DNA of 64,000 nt from CAYWMY01 sp046352935 (GCA_046352935.1 JAXMGR010000003.1:1-64000); one strand, 5' to 3'; positions 7,381 through 16,462 are shown, counted from the first letter of the stretch. Notes: generated by a model not told the origin, from the letters alone. A program made the numbers and translations.

Positions 7381-9555
7381 TCAGTCGTCGTCGTCGATCG
7401 TGACGACGACGCGCGTGACGTCACCCGGCACCGCCGTCGCCGTCGTCGGGCGCACGCTCACCGTGAACGACTCCGGGCCTTCGCGTTCGCCGTCGTCGAC
7501 GAGCGGCACGTAGAGTGTCCGCACGGTCTGCCCCGAGGCGAACCGCGCCTTGCCCTGGAGCGGGCCCGCGAAGTCGCGGCCATGCTCGGCGGTTCCGCTT
7601 TCGATCTGCCAGCGCACGGGCACGCTGCCACGACGATCTCCGAGTCGCCGCAGCATGATCACCGCGGCGAAGGCTCCTTCGCCGACCCTCATCGACGCCG
7701 CATCGACGGTGACCTGTCTTGCGGGCTGACCCTCGCGCTTCTTCATGTCCGGAGCCGCGGTGGATCCGGACGTCGCGCGCGCGGTGACATCCGCAACGCG
7801 AGAGCCGGATGCGGGTGCCCGTGTTTCCGACGGGCGGCTCGCCGCGGTCGGTTCCGGGGTCGCCGCAGTTGCCGCTGCAGGGCTGCCAGCCAGCGTCTGC
7901 GCGGGGAGCGGTGCTCCTGATGGATCGCGGGCCCGCGGGGGCGCGGACGGGACGCTGTTCGCCGTCGATGTGGGACCCGGTTGCGCGTCCGGCGGCCCGG
8001 ATCTGGACTTCAGCAGCACCGCTGCCCCGAGAACGCAGAGTGCACCGATGATGATGTAGACGGACGCTGATCTGCGCGCAGGCGTGTCGGTGGGCACCGA
8101 TGGTTGCGGGGCCGTGGCTGGCGGTGTCGTGGATGATGCTGCGGCTGCACTTCCGGCCGTGATCGCAACCGTAGTCTCTGCCGTCGGGCCGGGCAGCGTC
8201 GCGGATGACATCGCGGACGCGGTCGTCGCGGTGGCTCCCGCCGCAGCAACGCTTCGCGCCTCGTCCGCAGCCTGCTGCAGATCGTCCAGCCACTGCAGCG
8301 CTCCGGCGGGCCGATCCTCGCGCCGCCACGCGAGTCCGCGCACGAGTGCAGCGAGCTGCGCCGCGCCGAGTCCCGGGATCGGCGCCGCCGCGGCGCCGGC
8401 CGCGCACGCGGCATCGGCCGACTGGCGATGGAAGGGATGCGTGCCCGCGAGCATCTCGTAGGCCATGCAGGCCAGCGAGAACACGTCATCGCGCGCATCG
8501 GGCGCTTCGCCCGCGAGCGCCTCAGGGCTCGCATAGCAGCGTGTCGCCAGCGTGCGCTGGTCCTCGCCTTCGGCCGCTTCGCCGCTCGGTGACGCATCTG
8601 GCGCCGCGCCGAAATCCAGCAGGTGCGCCTCGCCGTCGGGCGTGATCATCACGTTCGAGGGCTTGATGTCGCCGTGCACGATGCCGCGGCCATGCGCGAA
8701 GGCCAGCGCCTGCGCGCAGGTGCGCAGGATCGGCCAGACCTCGCTCGCGGGCAGCGGTGCGGGTGCGACGCGGCCGAGGCGCGCGGCCAGCGACTCGCCG
8801 TCGAGCCACTCCAGGGTGATGAACCACAGGCCGCGGTCGCAGTCGAGATCGAACATCGCGACGATGTTCGGGTGCGGCAGTGCGCGCGTCTGGCGGAACT
8901 CGCGCCGCAGCCGCGCGACGGCGCGTTCCGGATCCGCGAGATCGGCGCGCGGCGTCTTGATGGCGACGTGCTGCAGCTCGCCATCGGTCACATCGCGGCG
9001 GCGGTCGCGCGCGCGGTGCACGAGCGCCGTGCCGCCGCTGCCCGCGAGCGACTCGAGCTCGTAGCGGCCGAGCAGCACGACGCCGGGCTCTGCGACGAGC
9101 GCGGGCGCCGGGTGGCTCGTCGTCGCGGCGGCGGCGGGCGCTGCCGGGCCGGCGGCCCCGGGGGGCGGCTCCGGTGCAGCCGGCGTGCCGCGCGCGGCCG
9201 CAGACATCTCGTCGCGCTGCAGTTCGCCCGTGTCCTCGCCGGTCTCTGGCGGCTGCATCTCCTCCGTCCAGTCGCCGTGGTCGGTGAGTGCCGCCATCTG
9301 GTCGGTCGTGCCGTTGCGCGCGTCGCGGCGCCAGCGCTTGAGCGCCTCGCGCACGATCGCGTGCACCGAATCGGGCAGGCGCCGCTCCGCGTGCGCGGCG
9401 TCGAAGGCCTGCATCAGGGTGTCGAGCTGCTCCGGGTCCCAGGCACGCAGCTCGCGGCATTCGTCGAGCACGGCCTTCGGGGAGCCGCGTGTGGCCGCGA
9501 GCGCCTCGATGAGGCGCCGAGCGATCGAATCCGGATGGTCGTCGGGCTGCGGCAT
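7381..9555 (-). CDS. Membrane-anchored Ser/Thr protein kinase with C-terminal Calx-beta domain
   Basis: Hanks-type kinase of about 724 residues. From the ATG at 9555: an N-terminal helical region (1-80), a Pro/Ala-rich linker, a kinase domain (about 163-430), a single membrane helix (about 497-515), a Ser/Ala/Pro-rich spacer and a terminal Calx-beta domain (about 610-724, ending in an Asp run). Kinase motifs include the glycine loop GSGGTALVHRARD, the VAIK lysine, HGDIKPSN as catalytic loop and DFG. The catalytic loop has HGD in place of HRD, so activation-loop control may be atypical. The cytoplasmic kinase and the probably periplasmic calcium-binding-type domain suggest an envelope sensor. 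Alternative starts at 9585 and 9657 are in frame and none has a strong ribosome site. Confidence 0.88.
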   Translation of the reverse strand: MPQPDDHPDSIARRLIEALAATRGSPKAVLDECRELRAWDPEQLDTLMQAFDAAHAERRLPDSVHAIVREALKRWRRDARNGTTDQMAALTDHGDWTEEMQPPETGEDTGELQRDEMSAAARGTPAAPEPPPGAAGPAAPAAAATTSHPAPALVAEPGVVLLGRYELESLAGSGGTALVHRARDRRRDVTDGELQHVAIKTPRADLADPERAVARLRREFRQTRALPHPNIVAMFDLDCDRGLWFITLEWLDGESLAARLGRVAPAPLPASEVWPILRTCAQALAFAHGRGIVHGDIKPSNVMITPDGEAHLLDFGAAPDASPSGEAAEGEDQRTLATRCYASPEALAGEAPDARDDVFSLACMAYEMLAGTHPFHRQSADAACAAGAAAAPIPGLGAAQLAALVRGLAWRREDRPAGALQWLDDLQQAADEARSVAAAGATATTASAMSSATLPGPTAETTVAITAGSAAAASSTTPPATAPQPSVPTDTPARRSASVYIIIGALCVLGAAVLLKSRSGPPDAQPGPTSTANSVPSAPPRARDPSGAPLPAQTLAGSPAAATAATPEPTAASRPSETRAPASGSRVADVTARATSGSTAAPDMKKREGQPARQVTVDAASMRVGEGAFAAVIMLRRLGDRRGSVPVRWQIESGTAEHGRDFAGPLQGKARFASGQTVRTLYVPLVDDGEREGPESFTVSVRPTTATAVPGDVTRVVVTIDDDD

Positions 9556-9652
9556 GCAGGGGCGGTACGGGGTACGGGCCTGCATATTGTCAGACGGGTC
9601 GAGACGGGCTGTGACGCGGCGCACAGGACCGGCCCGGTGCGCGATTACACAT

Positions 9653-9692
9653 GTCATACATTTTGATGACTGTTGTCGCTGGAAATATTTCC
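9653..9692. promoter_or_regulatory. Dyad repeats between the kinase gene and PEP-CTERM gene
   Basis: GTCAT-N8-ATGAC (9653-9670) and the perfect palindrome GGAAATATTTCC (9681-9692) lie in the AT-rich intergenic segment between the two divergent genes. Their position suits operators or promoter elements. No matching regulator is identifiable here. Confidence 0.4.
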
Positions 9693-9831
9693 GGGGACGT
9701 CTGGTGAGAGCAGACCTTCAAAGCTATCTTTCACTTGCATCAATTGGTTGGCGTGGTTGCGTGCCGCATCGGCTCCCGCGCTCGTTGATGTGGTTCTTGT
9801 GGGCCGCAGGGGATTGCAGGGGAGAAAGGCT

Positions 9832-10446
9832 ATGGAAGGTCGCTGCACAAATGCATTTCGGGGTGTGCTGACCGGTCTCGTGTTCCTGGCGTCTTCAAAC
9901 GCGCTGGCATCGACGGTCACCCTCGACGTCAAGGCTTACGATAACAGCACGAGTGGTGGCACCGGCGTCAACACGCTCTCGTTGACGTCCGGCCAGTTGG
10001 TCACCGTGACCGCGTCGCCCTTGGACACATGGGGGGCAGGTCCTCCGTATCGCATTTCCAATGCTGACGGACTGACCGGCGACATTTACGCCGTTTCCGG
10101 CGATGATTCCGGTGCGAGTCCCGGTACCAAGATCGGGGAGAGCTTTGGCAACTGGAGTCAGAACGGGCTGAGTGCGCCTTACGGCTCGCTGGTCGGACAG
10201 ATCGGCTCCGGTTCCTTCTTCCTGATCGGAGTCAGCGAGACGTTTGCAGCCGGCACAAGCGGCCTGCTGAAGCTGTTCTACTTCGACAGCAACAATTACG
10301 ACAATTTCGGCCAGATATCGGTCACGGTCTCCGCCGTGCCGCTGCCCGCCGCGGGCTGGCTGATGCTCTCGGGCCTCGCGGCCTTCGGCGCATTCGGGCG
10401 CCGGCGCCGGGTGGTCGATGCCGGAGAGCCGGTGGCGGCGGCTTGA
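9832..10446 (+). CDS. PEP-CTERM (VPLPA type) exported protein with PA-IL-like beta-sandwich
   Basis: Exported protein of 204 residues. Residues 1-27 form a signal peptide; the C-terminus has VPLPAAGW (from residue 169), a hydrophobic helix and an Arg cluster (GRRRR), the exosortase recognition and sorting signal. The central region, with GSLVGQIG, a GLLKLFYFDS segment and the closing NFGQISVTV strand, resembles the galactose-binding PA-IL/LecA sandwich seen in several bacterial surface proteins; this is a pattern-based inference. An AAAGG ribosome site precedes the ATG at 9832. No exosortase gene is in the window. It probably serves as a cell-surface or exopolysaccharide-associated protein, and is followed by a second PEP-CTERM gene. 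Confidence 0.8.
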   Translation: MEGRCTNAFRGVLTGLVFLASSNALASTVTLDVKAYDNSTSGGTGVNTLSLTSGQLVTVTASPLDTWGAGPPYRISNADGLTGDIYAVSGDDSGASPGTKIGESFGNWSQNGLSAPYGSLVGQIGSGSFFLIGVSETFAAGTSGLLKLFYFDSNNYDNFGQISVTVSAVPLPAAGWLMLSGLAAFGAFGRRRRVVDAGEPVAAA

Positions 10447-10475
10447 GGACCGCGCAACCCGCGATCTCCCGCGTC

Positions 10476-11227
10476 ATGCGCTCCCTGCCAGAGAGTCTGA
10501 ATCGTCTGTTGTCGACGACCGTCACGGCGCTGGTCACCGCGGTTGCGCTCGTCGCTCCCGCGCACGCGGCATTCGTTTCGATCAGCGGGGGAGCTGCCTC
10601 CGGCATCCCGGCGAACAACGACGTGCTCGGACCCGCGGGCATCGGTTCCGGCGGCGGCAGCCTGATCCTGAACGGCACACTGAACATCACCAGCACCGGT
10701 GTCTCGCTGACGCTCTACGACGTCGGCAGCGAGTCCCTGTGGCAGGACCAGATCCGGCTCGGCAATACGTCGGGCCCGACGCTCAAGGACAAGGACAACT
10801 TCGGCGCCGGCACGGGTGGCGTGCACAGTCCTTTCCAGGACTTCGATCCGGTGACCCAGGCCTTGGGCGTCGCGAACATCAGTTTCTATCGCACCAGTCC
10901 CGGTCCCTCGACTTTCCTCGTGTCGAACGGCGCGTCGCCACACACGCTCCCGGGTCTGGGAGCTGCGAGCATCGCGTTCGCGTACCTGAGTGACGCGAAC
11001 AGGATCGTCTCCGGCGCGACGAACCGCATTCTCGTCCTGCTCGACGACAGCGGCGGGCTGATGGACCGTGACTACGACGACTATGTCGGCATCCTCGCCG
11101 CGAAGGGTCCGACGCCCGTGCCGCGCCCGCGGCCGTGTGGCTGCTGGGCTCGGGCCTGCTCGGGCTCGTCGGCGTCACGCGGCGCCGGAGCGTTGCCCCG
11201 CGCGCGGAAAGCCCGGCGACCGCCTGA
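10476..11227 (+). CDS. PEP-CTERM exported protein, frameshifted in the sorting motif
   Basis: Second PEP-CTERM protein, about 250 residues if the frame is restored. A signal peptide spans about residues 1-33 (ending AHA-AF), followed by a Gly/Ser-rich beta domain with DxDxDxxD-like acidic stretch (DRDYDDYVG) near 11060-11090. At 11118-11125 the sequence reads GTGCCGCGCCC where GTGCCGCTGCCC is expected. Adding one base restores VPLPAAVWLL, a hydrophobic helix and TRRRS, ending at the TGA at 11225-11227. As written, the frame runs on to 11756 in antisense to the next gene, which is certainly spurious. The loss would abolish exosortase sorting. Either a real mutation or a sequencing error. The ATG at 10476 is preferred over the TTG at 10443 that overlaps the previous stop. 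Confidence 0.78.
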
Positions 11228-11234
11228 TTCCGGA

Positions 11235-11252
11235 ACCCTCCGGCCGGAGGGT
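11235..11252. terminator. Hairpin between convergent genes
   Basis: ACCCTCCGGCCGGAGGGT is a perfect 18-bp palindrome 7 bp after the restored stop of the PEP-CTERM gene and 18 bp from the end of the convergent AraC gene. It is GC-rich without a clear T-run, so a bidirectional terminator is plausible but not proven. Confidence 0.5.
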
Positions 11253-11270
11253 CCGCGACTCCGAGGTCCT

Positions 11271-12320
11271 TCAGTGCGAACGGTTCCGCAGGGCGGCCGC
11301 GTGGCGTGCAGCGCCTGCAGCCGTCTCGGGCAGCACGACGATCTGCGGCAGCACAGCAACAGGCACCGCGGGCGCCGTGCGCTGCAGCGTCATCGAGGGC
11401 TTTTCGCCGAACCGGCGCCGGTACTCGAGCGCGAAGCGGCCGAACTCGCAGAAGCCCCATTGGGTCGCGATGTCCGCGACGGTGGCCGTTCCCTGGCGGG
11501 CCGCGAGCAATGCGTCGTGCACGCCCTGGAAGCGGAGATCGCGCAGCATGCGGGTCGGCGAGCTGCCGCGATGGCGGCGGAATCCACGGAGGAGCGTGCG
11601 ACGGCTGACGCCGGCGGCTCCCGCGATGTCGTCGATCGAGGGCAGCAGGGCGCAGTGCCGGCGCAGGTGATCGACCGCGACTCTCACCCAGGCCGGCTCG
11701 GGATCGGCTCCGCGATCGGTATCCGTCGTGACATCCGCTACCGTCGCCGCCGGTGATGCCCGCGCACTGCCGGGGCATTCCGGCCGAGGGTCATCGTGAG
11801 CGTGCAACCGCGGCCGGCGCAGCTGCGCGATGCGTTCGAACGCACAGGCCATTTCCTCGCAGAGGAAGCGCGCGTGTCCGAGTGAGGCGTCGTCGAAATA
11901 ACCGCGGTCGCGCCGTGCGATGTTGACGGTCCCGACGAGGTGGTCGGCCATCACGAGCGGCGCCTGGATGGAGTATTGCAGGCCCCAGCGCGACATGAGC
12001 TGGTGCAGCGGGTGGACGTTCCAGTCCCGCGCGGGCAGCAGGTCGCGCGTGTGCGTGAAGCTCTGGTGCCGCAGCAGGTGCAGGAAACAGGGATCGGCCA
12101 TGCGCAGCCGCTCGTACTCGGTCAGGAAGCAGCGGTCGGCGCGCACCGCGTAGATCGATTTCGCGTGCAGCTGGCCGTCGAGCAGGTACAGGCCGAAGGC
12201 GTCGGCATCCACGAGCGCGGGCGCAGCGGCGAGGAACGCCTCCGTGAGCGCCTCGACGGAAGTGCTGCGATGAATGCGCGAGACGGCGAGTGCCATCTCG
12301 CCGCCCTGGCTGGATCTCAT
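11271..12320 (-). CDS. AraC-family transcriptional regulator with N-terminal GAF-like sensor
   Basis: DNA-binding regulator of 349 residues. The first 170 residues form an alpha/beta sensor region resembling a GAF or autoinducer-binding domain (QYSIQAPLVMADHLVGTVNIARRDR). After a linker, residues about 230-330 carry two helix-turn-helix motifs, the second containing ADIATQWGFCEFGRFALEYRRRFGEKPS, the AraC signature. It is the only regulator in the catabolic cluster and lies downstream of the receptor and hydrolase genes on the same strand, so it is the natural candidate for controlling them. A GGAG lies 9 bp before the chosen start at 12320; an in-frame ATG at 12296 is an alternative. Confidence 0.85.
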   Translation of the reverse strand: MRSSQGGEMALAVSRIHRSTSVEALTEAFLAAAPALVDADAFGLYLLDGQLHAKSIYAVRADRCFLTEYERLRMADPCFLHLLRHQSFTHTRDLLPARDWNVHPLHQLMSRWGLQYSIQAPLVMADHLVGTVNIARRDRGYFDDASLGHARFLCEEMACAFERIAQLRRPRLHAHDDPRPECPGSARASPAATVADVTTDTDRGADPEPAWVRVAVDHLRRHCALLPSIDDIAGAAGVSRRTLLRGFRRHRGSSPTRMLRDLRFQGVHDALLAARQGTATVADIATQWGFCEFGRFALEYRRRFGEKPSMTLQRTAPAVPVAVLPQIVVLPETAAGAARHAAALRNRSH

Positions 12321-12415
12321 GGGCGCGGTCTCCGCCGGTCGATCCGTACGGCGCCGAGTGTAATCCCGGCGGCCGTGCGGTGGCTACGCGCGATCGGACC
12401 GCGCCCCCCGATTCC

Positions 12416-13528
12416 TCATTTCCCGGGACGACGCGTCCGCCCGGTCCCGTGGGCCGGGCGTTTCCAGATCCCGCGTTCCTGCAGGCGCGCAGTGGAGGCG
12501 CGATAGAGGTCGTCGGTGCCGGCATGCTTGAGCGGCGGCCGCGAGAGGCAGAGGTTCTTCTCGTAGATGGGCTGGTCGTAGATCAGCCGGTACTGCTCGG
12601 TGCGCAGGTCGCGCATCCAGTTGCCCCAGAGCGAGCGCTCCCGGTACTGGCGCAGCGCCTCGATATCGATGATGGCCCCGGCATAGGAGGCGCCGCCGCC
12701 GGCCTTGTGGTTGGAGATCACGCGGCCCTGGTAGTCGACGATCATCGAGTTGCCGCCGAAGGTGTCGAGGGGGAAGGCGCTGTTCGGCATCGGCATGTAG
12801 GAGCCCGGGTTCGGTGCGATGCAATACATCGTGTTGTCGAGCGCGCGCGCCCGGTTCTGCACCTCCCAGAGGCCGTTGGCCACGTAGGGCTCCGGGTAGC
12901 TCGGGCGATAGATGATCTCCGCGCCGTTCATCGCGAGCCCGCGCGCGGTCTCCGGGTAGCTGCCCTCCATGCAGATGACGCAGCCGATCCGGCCGATCTC
13001 GGTGTCCGTCACGGGGAAGAACGCGTCGAGACCTTTGCCATGGACCTCGACCCACCTGTCCCAGACGTCGTGGGGCACCGTCGAGTGTTCGCGCGCGAAC
13101 ACCTGCAGCTTGTAGTGCCTGTGGATCACGTTCCCCTGCGGGTCGATCACGAACGCGCAGTTGAAGAAGCGCTCCTCGAACGCCGGGTGTTTCACCTTCG
13201 CCTGCGCGATGATGAAGGTGTCGAGGTCACGGGCGAGGTCGCCGAGGTACTTCGTCTCGGGTCCCGGGATGTCCATCGCCATGCGCTTCACGTAATCGAC
13301 GTGGTCCCAGTCGAAGATCTCGTCGGTGAAGCCCTGGAGGGCACCCTCCGGGATCGCGATCAGCCTGACCGGGAGGTCGATGGCCGTGAGCCAGACCGCG
13401 GCGCGCGAGAGCTCCGCGATGTGGTCCAGATTGACCTGGATGTCCGCGCGCTTGTGCGCACCGCGCATCACGGGCTGCAGCGCCAGTGCCATGTACTGTT
13501 CGATCGCCTTGCCTTCTTCTTCTTTCAT
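12416..13528 (-). CDS. Carbon-nitrogen hydrolase (nitrilase superfamily)
   Basis: Thiol hydrolase of 370 residues attacking non-peptide C-N bonds, probably cytoplasmic. The Glu-Lys-Cys triad is visible as Glu61 (AIPEGAL), Lys140 (HYKLQVF) and Cys186 (VICMEGSYPE). This branch is neither the classic nitrilase nor the aliphatic amidase; substrate is unknown, with amides or carbamoyl compounds most likely. The start at 13528 has a GAGG site 8-11 bp upstream; an alternative ATG at 13549 overlaps the stop of the upstream TonB receptor by ATGA. Either way the two genes are translationally coupled, which suggests that the receptor imports its substrate. Confidence 0.85.
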   Translation of the reverse strand: MKEEEGKAIEQYMALALQPVMRGAHKRADIQVNLDHIAELSRAAVWLTAIDLPVRLIAIPEGALQGFTDEIFDWDHVDYVKRMAMDIPGPETKYLGDLARDLDTFIIAQAKVKHPAFEERFFNCAFVIDPQGNVIHRHYKLQVFAREHSTVPHDVWDRWVEVHGKGLDAFFPVTDTEIGRIGCVICMEGSYPETARGLAMNGAEIIYRPSYPEPYVANGLWEVQNRARALDNTMYCIAPNPGSYMPMPNSAFPLDTFGGNSMIVDYQGRVISNHKAGGGASYAGAIIDIEALRQYRERSLWGNWMRDLRTEQYRLIYDQPIYEKNLCLSRPPLKHAGTDDLYRASTARLQERGIWKRPAHGTGRTRRPGK

Positions 13529-13545
13529 GACCTTGTCCTCGTGAG

Positions 13546-16146
13546 TCATTCGCCGAACCGGTAGAGGAAGCTCACGCCCCACTCCGCGGGACGGCCGAGG
13601 TTGGCCGCGCCACGGCCCTGGGTGAGTCCGTTCGCAAATCCAGAGACGATGTAGCGCTCATTGGTGACGTTCTTGCCGAAGGCGCCGAGTTCCCAGGTCC
13701 GGTCGCTGCTGACGAAGGTCAGATACAGGTCGAGCAGGCTGTATCCCTTCTGCATGAGCTCCGGGAAGTTGAGCGCGTCCTTGGCGACGTCGTCGACGAA
13801 GGACCAGTTCGCGCGGCCGATGAGCGTGCTGCCCGACGGCAGGCCGTGCGAGTACTGCAGCGCGAGCTTGCCCGACCACTTCGGCGCATTGACGAGCTTC
13901 GAGTCCAGCGTGAGGTTGCGCAGGTCGGTCACGAAGTTCTGGCTGGCCTCGAGCTCGGTGTACTCGGCCTTGAGATAGCCGACGCCGGCCTCGAACAACC
14001 AGCCGCCCGCGGGAATCGCGGTGAGCTCCGCCTCGACGCCGTCGATGTCGGCCGCCGCTGCGTTGCGGGTCACGGGCGCGATGCCGTCGTTCACCTGGAT
14101 CTGCAGGTTCTTGTAGTCGGTGTGGAAGGCCGAGGCGTTCAGGCGCACGCGCCGGTCGAGGAACGTCCACTTGAAGCCGACTTCGAACACGGCGGCCGTC
14201 TCGGGATCGAAGGCGGGCACTTCGGACTTCGGCGGGAAGACGCGCTGCACGAAGCCGCCCGACTTGAAGCCCTTCGAATACGAGGCGTAGGTCATCAGGT
14301 CCTCGGTCCACGAGTACGCGACGTTCACGTGCGGGCTGACTTCGTTGAACTTCGACTTCGTCGTGCCGCGCGGCAGGAGCTCGAAGCCGGGGGTCAGGCC
14401 CGGGACCAGCGCGACGATGTTGCCCGCGGCATCCGAGACCGGCAGGCAGCAGACGCGTCCGCCCGGGGCAGGGAACACCGGCGCGTTGACGAACTCGAGG
14501 AATCCCTGGTTGAGGAACTTCGGGTCGATGACGGTCTGCAGCTGCGCGCAGGTGACCTGCGTGCCGTCGAAGAGCGTCGCGGGTCCCTTGGGCAGCGGGT
14601 AGCAGTTGTCGGGGACGATGAACTTCTTGCTCTCGTGCGTGTAGCGGATGCCGCCCGTGATCGCGAGCTTGTCGGTCGCGTTGAAGGTGAGCTGGGCGAA
14701 GCCCGCGTCGCTGCCGTTGTTGATCTTCGCGCCCGACAGCACCCGCACCGGCGTGAATTCCACGTCATCGAGGTTCAGGCCCTTTTCCTTGAAGTGATAG
14801 AGACCGGCGAGCCACTTCACGCGGCCGTCCCACAGATCGCCCGTGAGCTGGAACTCCTGCGAGAACTGCTTGACGTCGAAGTCGTCGACGAGATCGCCGG
14901 TGACGACCGGGAGCGTGTCCAGGTCGTAGGCCGTGTGCGCCTCCGAGTCGCGGTAGCTGGTGATCGACCTGAGGCTGGCCCAGCCGAGGTCCCAGTCCAT
15001 GTTCAGGCCGAGCGCCCAGAGATCCGTGCTCGATGACAGGTCGAGATTGCTGAGATTGGCGCGGTGGCCGTGCTTGACGTTGACCACGTTCGCCGCCGTC
15101 ACCGTTCCCTGGCCGAACACGGGGCTCGGCACGACTCCCGGCATGCCCAGGACACCGCCCTGTTCGCCGAGCGGAGCCGTGGCGACGATGTTGTGCAGGT
15201 CGACGAAGCTCGGCGCCGGGAGCGGCGCGGGCGGTGGCAGGTAGGTCGGGCTCGTGGGGTTCGCCAGCGCGCCGATGGCCGCGAGGCTGGCGCCGTCGTA
15301 GGTCGCCACGAGAACATTGGGCACGCCGTTCTCGCGCTGCCGGTTGTAGTCGAAGGCAAGGTTAGCCTCGAAGGTGTCATTCGGCTTGAATCGCAGCGCC
15401 AGCCTCGCGGCGTCCTGGTTCACGTCGCCCAGGTGCTTGCCCTTCGGGGCGTTGGGTGCGTCGAGGAAGCCCTTGCGGTTGAACGACGCGGCGGAGACCT
15501 TGGCGTACAGGGTGTCGGACAGCGGCACGTTCAGGCTGCCGCGGACGTCGATGCGGTTGAACCGGCCGCCCGTGACCTCGACGTGGCCGTGCAGCTTCTC
15601 GTCCGGCAGCTTGCTGGTGACGCTGACCGCGCCGCCGATGGTGTTGCGGCCGAACAGCGTGCCCTGCGGACCGCGCAGCACCTCGACGCGCTCGATGTCG
15701 ACGAGGTTCAGCACGCTGCCGATGGACTGCGCGATGTAGACGCCGTCGAGGTAGATGCCGACACCGGGTTCCGTCGTGAGCGCGAAGTCGATCTGGCCGA
15801 TGCCGCGGATGTAGACCGCGGCCGCGGAGTTCGAGCCCGAGAACCCCGTGCTGTTGTCGAAGATCATGTTCGGCGTGGACGTCGCGATCGCATCGAGCTG
15901 GTCGATGTGCGCGCGCTGGATCGCCTCGCCCGTGAAGGCCGTGATCGACACCGGCGTGTCGTCGAGGCTTTCCTCGCGCTTGCGCGCGGTGACGAGGATT
16001 TCCTCGAGCGCGACGCTGGCGCCGGCGTTGTCCTCGGCGACCGAGTCGGTCGGTCCGCCCAGTCCGAGCGCGGCGACGAGCGGCACGAGGCCTGCTGCCG
16101 ACATCCGTCCGGCGTGCACCCGCCGGCCTGTGATCAGTTTGCGCAT
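13546..16146 (-). CDS. TonB-dependent outer-membrane receptor
   Basis: Outer-membrane transporter of 866 residues. It has a signal peptide (about 1-35), a TonB-box-like region in EEILVTARKREE, a plug domain with VYIRGIG and VEVLRGPQGTLFGRNTIGG, and a long beta-barrel ending SFLYRFGE with the terminal aromatic pattern expected of barrel proteins. It belongs to the broad group of TonB receptors found in catabolic loci of degraders rather than to a recognisable siderophore class. A GGAAGGGGG ribosome site precedes the ATG at 16146; the open frame extends further but not plausibly. It is co-directional and overlapping or nearly so with a C-N hydrolase and is divergent from a nitrilase gene. Confidence 0.9.
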   Translation of the reverse strand: MRKLITGRRVHAGRMSAAGLVPLVAALGLGGPTDSVAEDNAGASVALEEILVTARKREESLDDTPVSITAFTGEAIQRAHIDQLDAIATSTPNMIFDNSTGFSGSNSAAAVYIRGIGQIDFALTTEPGVGIYLDGVYIAQSIGSVLNLVDIERVEVLRGPQGTLFGRNTIGGAVSVTSKLPDEKLHGHVEVTGGRFNRIDVRGSLNVPLSDTLYAKVSAASFNRKGFLDAPNAPKGKHLGDVNQDAARLALRFKPNDTFEANLAFDYNRQRENGVPNVLVATYDGASLAAIGALANPTSPTYLPPPAPLPAPSFVDLHNIVATAPLGEQGGVLGMPGVVPSPVFGQGTVTAANVVNVKHGHRANLSNLDLSSSTDLWALGLNMDWDLGWASLRSITSYRDSEAHTAYDLDTLPVVTGDLVDDFDVKQFSQEFQLTGDLWDGRVKWLAGLYHFKEKGLNLDDVEFTPVRVLSGAKINNGSDAGFAQLTFNATDKLAITGGIRYTHESKKFIVPDNCYPLPKGPATLFDGTQVTCAQLQTVIDPKFLNQGFLEFVNAPVFPAPGGRVCCLPVSDAAGNIVALVPGLTPGFELLPRGTTKSKFNEVSPHVNVAYSWTEDLMTYASYSKGFKSGGFVQRVFPPKSEVPAFDPETAAVFEVGFKWTFLDRRVRLNASAFHTDYKNLQIQVNDGIAPVTRNAAAADIDGVEAELTAIPAGGWLFEAGVGYLKAEYTELEASQNFVTDLRNLTLDSKLVNAPKWSGKLALQYSHGLPSGSTLIGRANWSFVDDVAKDALNFPELMQKGYSLLDLYLTFVSSDRTWELGAFGKNVTNERYIVSGFANGLTQGRGAANLGRPAEWGVSFLYRFGE

Positions 16147-16462
16147 GTCCGTCCCCCTTCCGGCACCTGCCATGACTCGATCCGTTCCCCACGATGGATC
16201 TGCCGGCGCGACGGCGATCACGGGCTGTCCCGTCGCCGATGCGCCGCGGTCGTCCCGTGGAGCGCGTCTTTTTTGTCCCACAGGCCCCGGGCGGTGGCTA
16301 TGCGATGACGACGGCGCTGCGTGGCCTTTTCTGCATTGACTCGGCGGGTGGCAGCTGATAACGACTCGTGCCGATGGACCGCCCGGTGGCGACCCCGATC
16401 GTCATCACCGGTCCCGGGCGGCGGAAGACGGCCTCAGTGCTCTGGATGCGAGGGGGAATGTC
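16147..16462. promoter_or_regulatory. Divergent intergenic region between TonB receptor and nitrilase genes
   Basis: About 316 bp holding the promoters of both divergent transcripts. A bulged hairpin, GGCGATCACGGG paired with CCCGTCGCC, lies at 16213-16237, in the probable leader of the receptor transcript. A TTGACT hexamer at 16336-16341 is a possible -35 for the nitrilase but no good -10 follows. No gene is supportable in it. A cluster regulator such as the AraC protein at 11.3 kb would be expected to act here. Confidence 0.4.

Noticed and set aside
9740..9831. Sigma-54 (-24/-12) promoter before the PEP-CTERM gene
   Set aside because: Many PEP-CTERM genes use RpoN, and a TTGGCGTGGTTGC-like string is present, but the GG-to-GC spacing is not the required 10 bases.
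11228..11756. Continuation of the second PEP-CTERM frame beyond 11227
   Set aside because: The extension exists only because of the apparent -1 frameshift and lies antisense to the AraC-type gene.
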